From: Bacteroidales bacterium UBA4230
GTDB taxonomy: Bacteria; Bacteroidota; Bacteroidia; Bacteroidales; UBA932
Direction of reading: 5' to 3'
DNA: 7,249 nucleotides
Assembly: GCA_002395605.1 (NCBI GenBank)
Contig: DGXO01000005.1
Location: forward strand, 1-7,249
The notes beneath the pieces are model-generated. The model saw only the letters and a list, made by a program, of their open reading frames with translations, was not told where the DNA came from and ran no database searches. The stretch's first letter is position 1, and every line of letters starts with the position of its first letter. The position numbers and the translations under genes were made by a program. Positions 5,985-7,249 of the stretch are shown here, piece by piece.

Positions 5985-6723
5985 GTGGATGGCAGGCCGG
6001 ACTCTCCTTCCTGTTATCACGGCATTTGCGCTGCTATCCTGCTCCGTGAAGGAAGACCGTTCGGCCTGCCCATGCCTTCTTGCCGTCAATCTCACCGGCC
6101 CCGGACCCATTGAATACCGGATAGAGGATTCCGTTGGGGAGATTTTGCATGAGGGGACTGTCCCGCGGGACACAGTGGTTTACCATGACGTTCCGCGGGA
6201 CAGGGTCCGGATAATCGCGGTTTCAGGGGCGGCGCTTGAAGACGGTGTTCGCATTCCATATGGGGAGCAAAGCCCGCCTCTGTACCTCTATGACGCATGG
6301 ATACGCACAGATTTTGAGACTCTGAGGGCCGATGCCGTGCTTCATAAAAGTTACTGCAACCTAAGACTCGAACTTGACGGCCCGCCGGGAAACGGAAAAC
6401 CCGTTGAAGTGAAGGTACGGGGACAGGTTTGCGGGCTTTCTCCTGACGGAAGGCCGAAATACGGGGAGTTCTGCTGCCCAGTCACAGGCATGAGTTGCCT
6501 TCTCCCCCGTCAATCACCTTCGGACCTTCTGCTTCTGGACATTGTGATGCAGGACAAGGTGGTGAGAACCTTTTCACTTGGCACCTACATCCGCGAGGCC
6601 GGGTACGACTGGACAGACACTGACCTTAAGGACATTACCATATGCCTTTCCCTGTCCGTGACACAGATAACACTAAAGCTTGGAGACTGGTCACACACGG
6701 AAAACATAAATGTAGAAATTTAG
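5974..6723 (+). CDS. FimB/Mfa2-like fimbrial anchor-type lipoprotein
   Basis: This 249-residue lipoprotein has signal peptide and lipobox LLSC, with lipid cysteine C23. The cysteine is followed by SVKED, an acidic lysine-containing stretch like the export signal that places Bacteroidota lipoproteins on the cell surface. The family pattern is clear: DRSACPCLLAVNL (28-40), VPRDRVRIIAVSG (73-85), IPYGEQSPPLY (94-104), RTFSLGTYIREAGYDW (198-213) and a closing LGDWSHTENINVEI. Mfa2/FimB proteins anchor and limit short fimbriae in Porphyromonas; here the fold is likely but the role is inferred, since no fimbrilin gene follows. It is somewhat short for the family. The ATG at 5974 overlaps the metallopeptidase stop; an in-frame ATG at 5989, after AGGTGG, would give a 17-residue signal before the cysteine and is an equally good start. 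Confidence 0.82.
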   Translation: MGNRWMAGRTLLPVITAFALLSCSVKEDRSACPCLLAVNLTGPGPIEYRIEDSVGEILHEGTVPRDTVVYHDVPRDRVRIIAVSGAALEDGVRIPYGEQSPPLYLYDAWIRTDFETLRADAVLHKSYCNLRLELDGPPGNGKPVEVKVRGQVCGLSPDGRPKYGEFCCPVTGMSCLLPRQSPSDLLLLDIVMQDKVVRTFSLGTYIREAGYDWTDTDLKDITICLSLSVTQITLKLGDWSHTENINVEI

Positions 6724-6733
6724 AACGCAAATA

Positions 6734-6764
6734 TTTGGAGTTCCCAAAAAAGTGAGTAAATTTG
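6734..6764 (+). promoter_or_regulatory. Promoter of tRNA-Leu
   Basis: TTTG (6734-6737), a 19-base spacer and TAAATTTG (6757-6764) are an exact consensus promoter. The expected start near 6771 is about ten bases before the tRNA. TCCCAAAAAAG occurs twice (6742-6752 in the spacer and 6768-6778 around the start point), 26 bases apart. Confidence 0.85.
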
Positions 6765-6780
6765 CAGTCCCAAAAAAGAT

Positions 6781-6864
6781 GCGCGGATGGCGGAATTGGT
6801 AGACGCGCTACTCTCAGGAGGTAGTGTCCGAAAGGACGTGTCAGTTCGACTCTGATTTCGCGCA
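6781..6864 (+). tRNA. tRNA-Leu, anticodon CAG
   Basis: This is an 84-base class II tRNA. The acceptor stem is GCGCGGA with TTCGCGC and the discriminator is A at 6864. The anticodon arm CTACT-CTCAGGA-GGTAG gives CAG, which reads CUG. The long variable arm is TGTCC-GAAA-GGACG, as expected for leucine tRNAs. The T loop is TTCGACT. CCA is not encoded. It has its own promoter and its own terminator, so it is an independent unit, although no terminator separates it from the lipoprotein operon upstream. Confidence 0.97.
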
Positions 6865-6865
6865 C

Positions 6866-6899
6866 AAAGGATGGCTTTTGAAGTCATCCTTTTTCTTTT
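6866..6899 (+). terminator. Intrinsic terminator after tRNA-Leu
   Basis: AAAGGATGGC (6866-6875) and GTCATCCTTT (6883-6892) form a 10-bp stem with one G-T pair around a 7-base loop, followed by a T-rich run to 6899. It starts two bases after the tRNA end. Confidence 0.9.
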
Positions 6900-6935
6900 G
6901 TAAAAGTGCCATAGAGTGCGCCCAAATTTTAGGAG

Positions 6936-7118
6936 ATGGACTACGAGTTTATTGCCGACTTCGATGCCTACATGCAGACACTCGACAATAAGCAATACAT
7001 GAAGTATGAAGACATGGACGGCAAGCGCGACACCATCAGCCTAGACAGGCCTAACGATAGGACAACGGCAGGGTCATTTCAAACGAGAGCCCCCCTTCCG
7101 GTCGCAAACTGGCCTTGA
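6936..7118 (+). CDS. Small ORF, doubtful gene or gene remnant
   Basis: This 60-codon frame begins MDYEFIADFDAYMQTLDNK. The first 38 or so codons use the same favoured codons as the real genes here (GAC, TAC, GCC, AAG, ATC) and give an acidic, soluble-looking sequence. From about 7051 onward it runs antisense to the histidine kinase and the composition changes to a random-looking tail (RAPLPVANWP). AGGAG touches the ATG, too close for normal ribosome binding, and no promoter is evident after the tRNA terminator. It may be a truncated 5' end of a lost gene, a small protein, or chance. I recognise no family. Confidence 0.3.
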   Translation: MDYEFIADFDAYMQTLDNKQYMKYEDMDGKRDTISLDRPNDRTTAGSFQTRAPLPVANWP

Positions 7119-7249
7119 TCTCCCCACCGTGGAAACCGACTGCATTCCTGACGACGGAAAGGCCGAGTCCGCTGCCGGTATCCACATTCCAATCCGTGCC
7201 GGTCATCCCCGGAATCCGGAAAAAGCGCTCGAATATCTTGTCCAGCATT
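7051..7249 (-). CDS. Sensor histidine kinase, C-terminal end (cut by the window edge)
   Basis: Sixty-six codons, the first of them incomplete, lie in the window; the rest of the gene is beyond the right edge. The sequence shows the end of a HATPase_c domain: the F box IFERFFR, the glycine-rich G2 ATP-lid motif GSGLGLSVV, and the closing strand pair GGEIKASLRPEGGLSFEMTLPL. The ATG at 7248 is internal, because the F box normally follows several hundred residues of kinase sequence. These proteins autophosphorylate a histidine and pass the phosphate to a response regulator, which is not in view. The protein ends two residues after the fold (SYR), so no receiver domain is fused at the C terminus. 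It is convergent with tRNA-Leu. Confidence 0.93.
   Translation of the reverse strand, partial: MLDKIFERFFRIPGMTGTDWNVDTGSGLGLSVVRNAVGFHGGEIKASLRPEGGLSFEMTLPLSYR

Noticed and set aside
6092..6298. Minus-strand frames antisense to the FimB/Mfa2-like gene
   Set aside because: The plus-strand frame has a lipobox and family motifs; the antisense frames have none.

Overview
The window looks like a chromosomal segment of a Bacteroidota organism, most likely a gut-type Bacteroidales. Four independent signs agree. (1) Promoters of the Bacteroidota type (TTTG or TTG, about 19-20 bases, then TAnnTTTG) stand in front of most transcription units. (2) It carries an AAA ATPase of the DUF4143 type. (3) It carries a FimB/Mfa2-like lipoprotein. 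(4) Start codons mostly lack a strong Shine-Dalgarno sequence. All complete protein genes are intact; both window edges cut a gene.

Left part, minus strand (1-1564). At the left edge is the N-terminal 158 residues of a DUF4143-type AAA ATPase, preceded by a promoter carrying two tandem 16-bp palindromes. Next is an unrecognised multi-pass membrane protein (572-1366) with its own promoter, and then tRNA-Arg(CCT) (1493-1564) with a strong intrinsic terminator.

Centre, minus strand (1583-4115). This is a translation and ribosome cluster: typA/bipA, then a DUF177/YceD protein, then rpmF (ribosomal protein L32). The tRNA-Arg starts only 18 bases past the rpmF stop, so DUF177, rpmF and the tRNA are probably one transcription unit ending at the terminator at 1464-1487. 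The DUF177 promoter overlaps the typA stop codon. For both typA and the DUF177 gene, the promoter position shows that the true start lies well inside the longest open frame.

A divergent intergenic region (4116-4412) separates typA from a plus-strand pair. It holds both promoters, three copies of TGA(A/C)ACGGATA and interleaved inverted repeats with no assigned role.

Right part, plus strand (4413-6864). Two overlapping lipoprotein genes come first: a 523-residue HExxH putative zinc metallopeptidase with a beta-sandwich domain, then a FimB/Mfa2-like fimbrial anchor-type lipoprotein. No fimbrilin gene follows. tRNA-Leu(CAG) comes next with its own promoter and a terminator. After a short stretch with a doubtful small ORF, the window ends in the C-terminal part of a sensor histidine kinase on the minus strand.

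The core genes (typA, DUF177, rpmF, two tRNAs) serve translation. The lipoprotein pair is probably an envelope or surface system, and is the most interesting accessory content together with the repeats before it. I see no mobile element, CRISPR array, riboswitch or rRNA.
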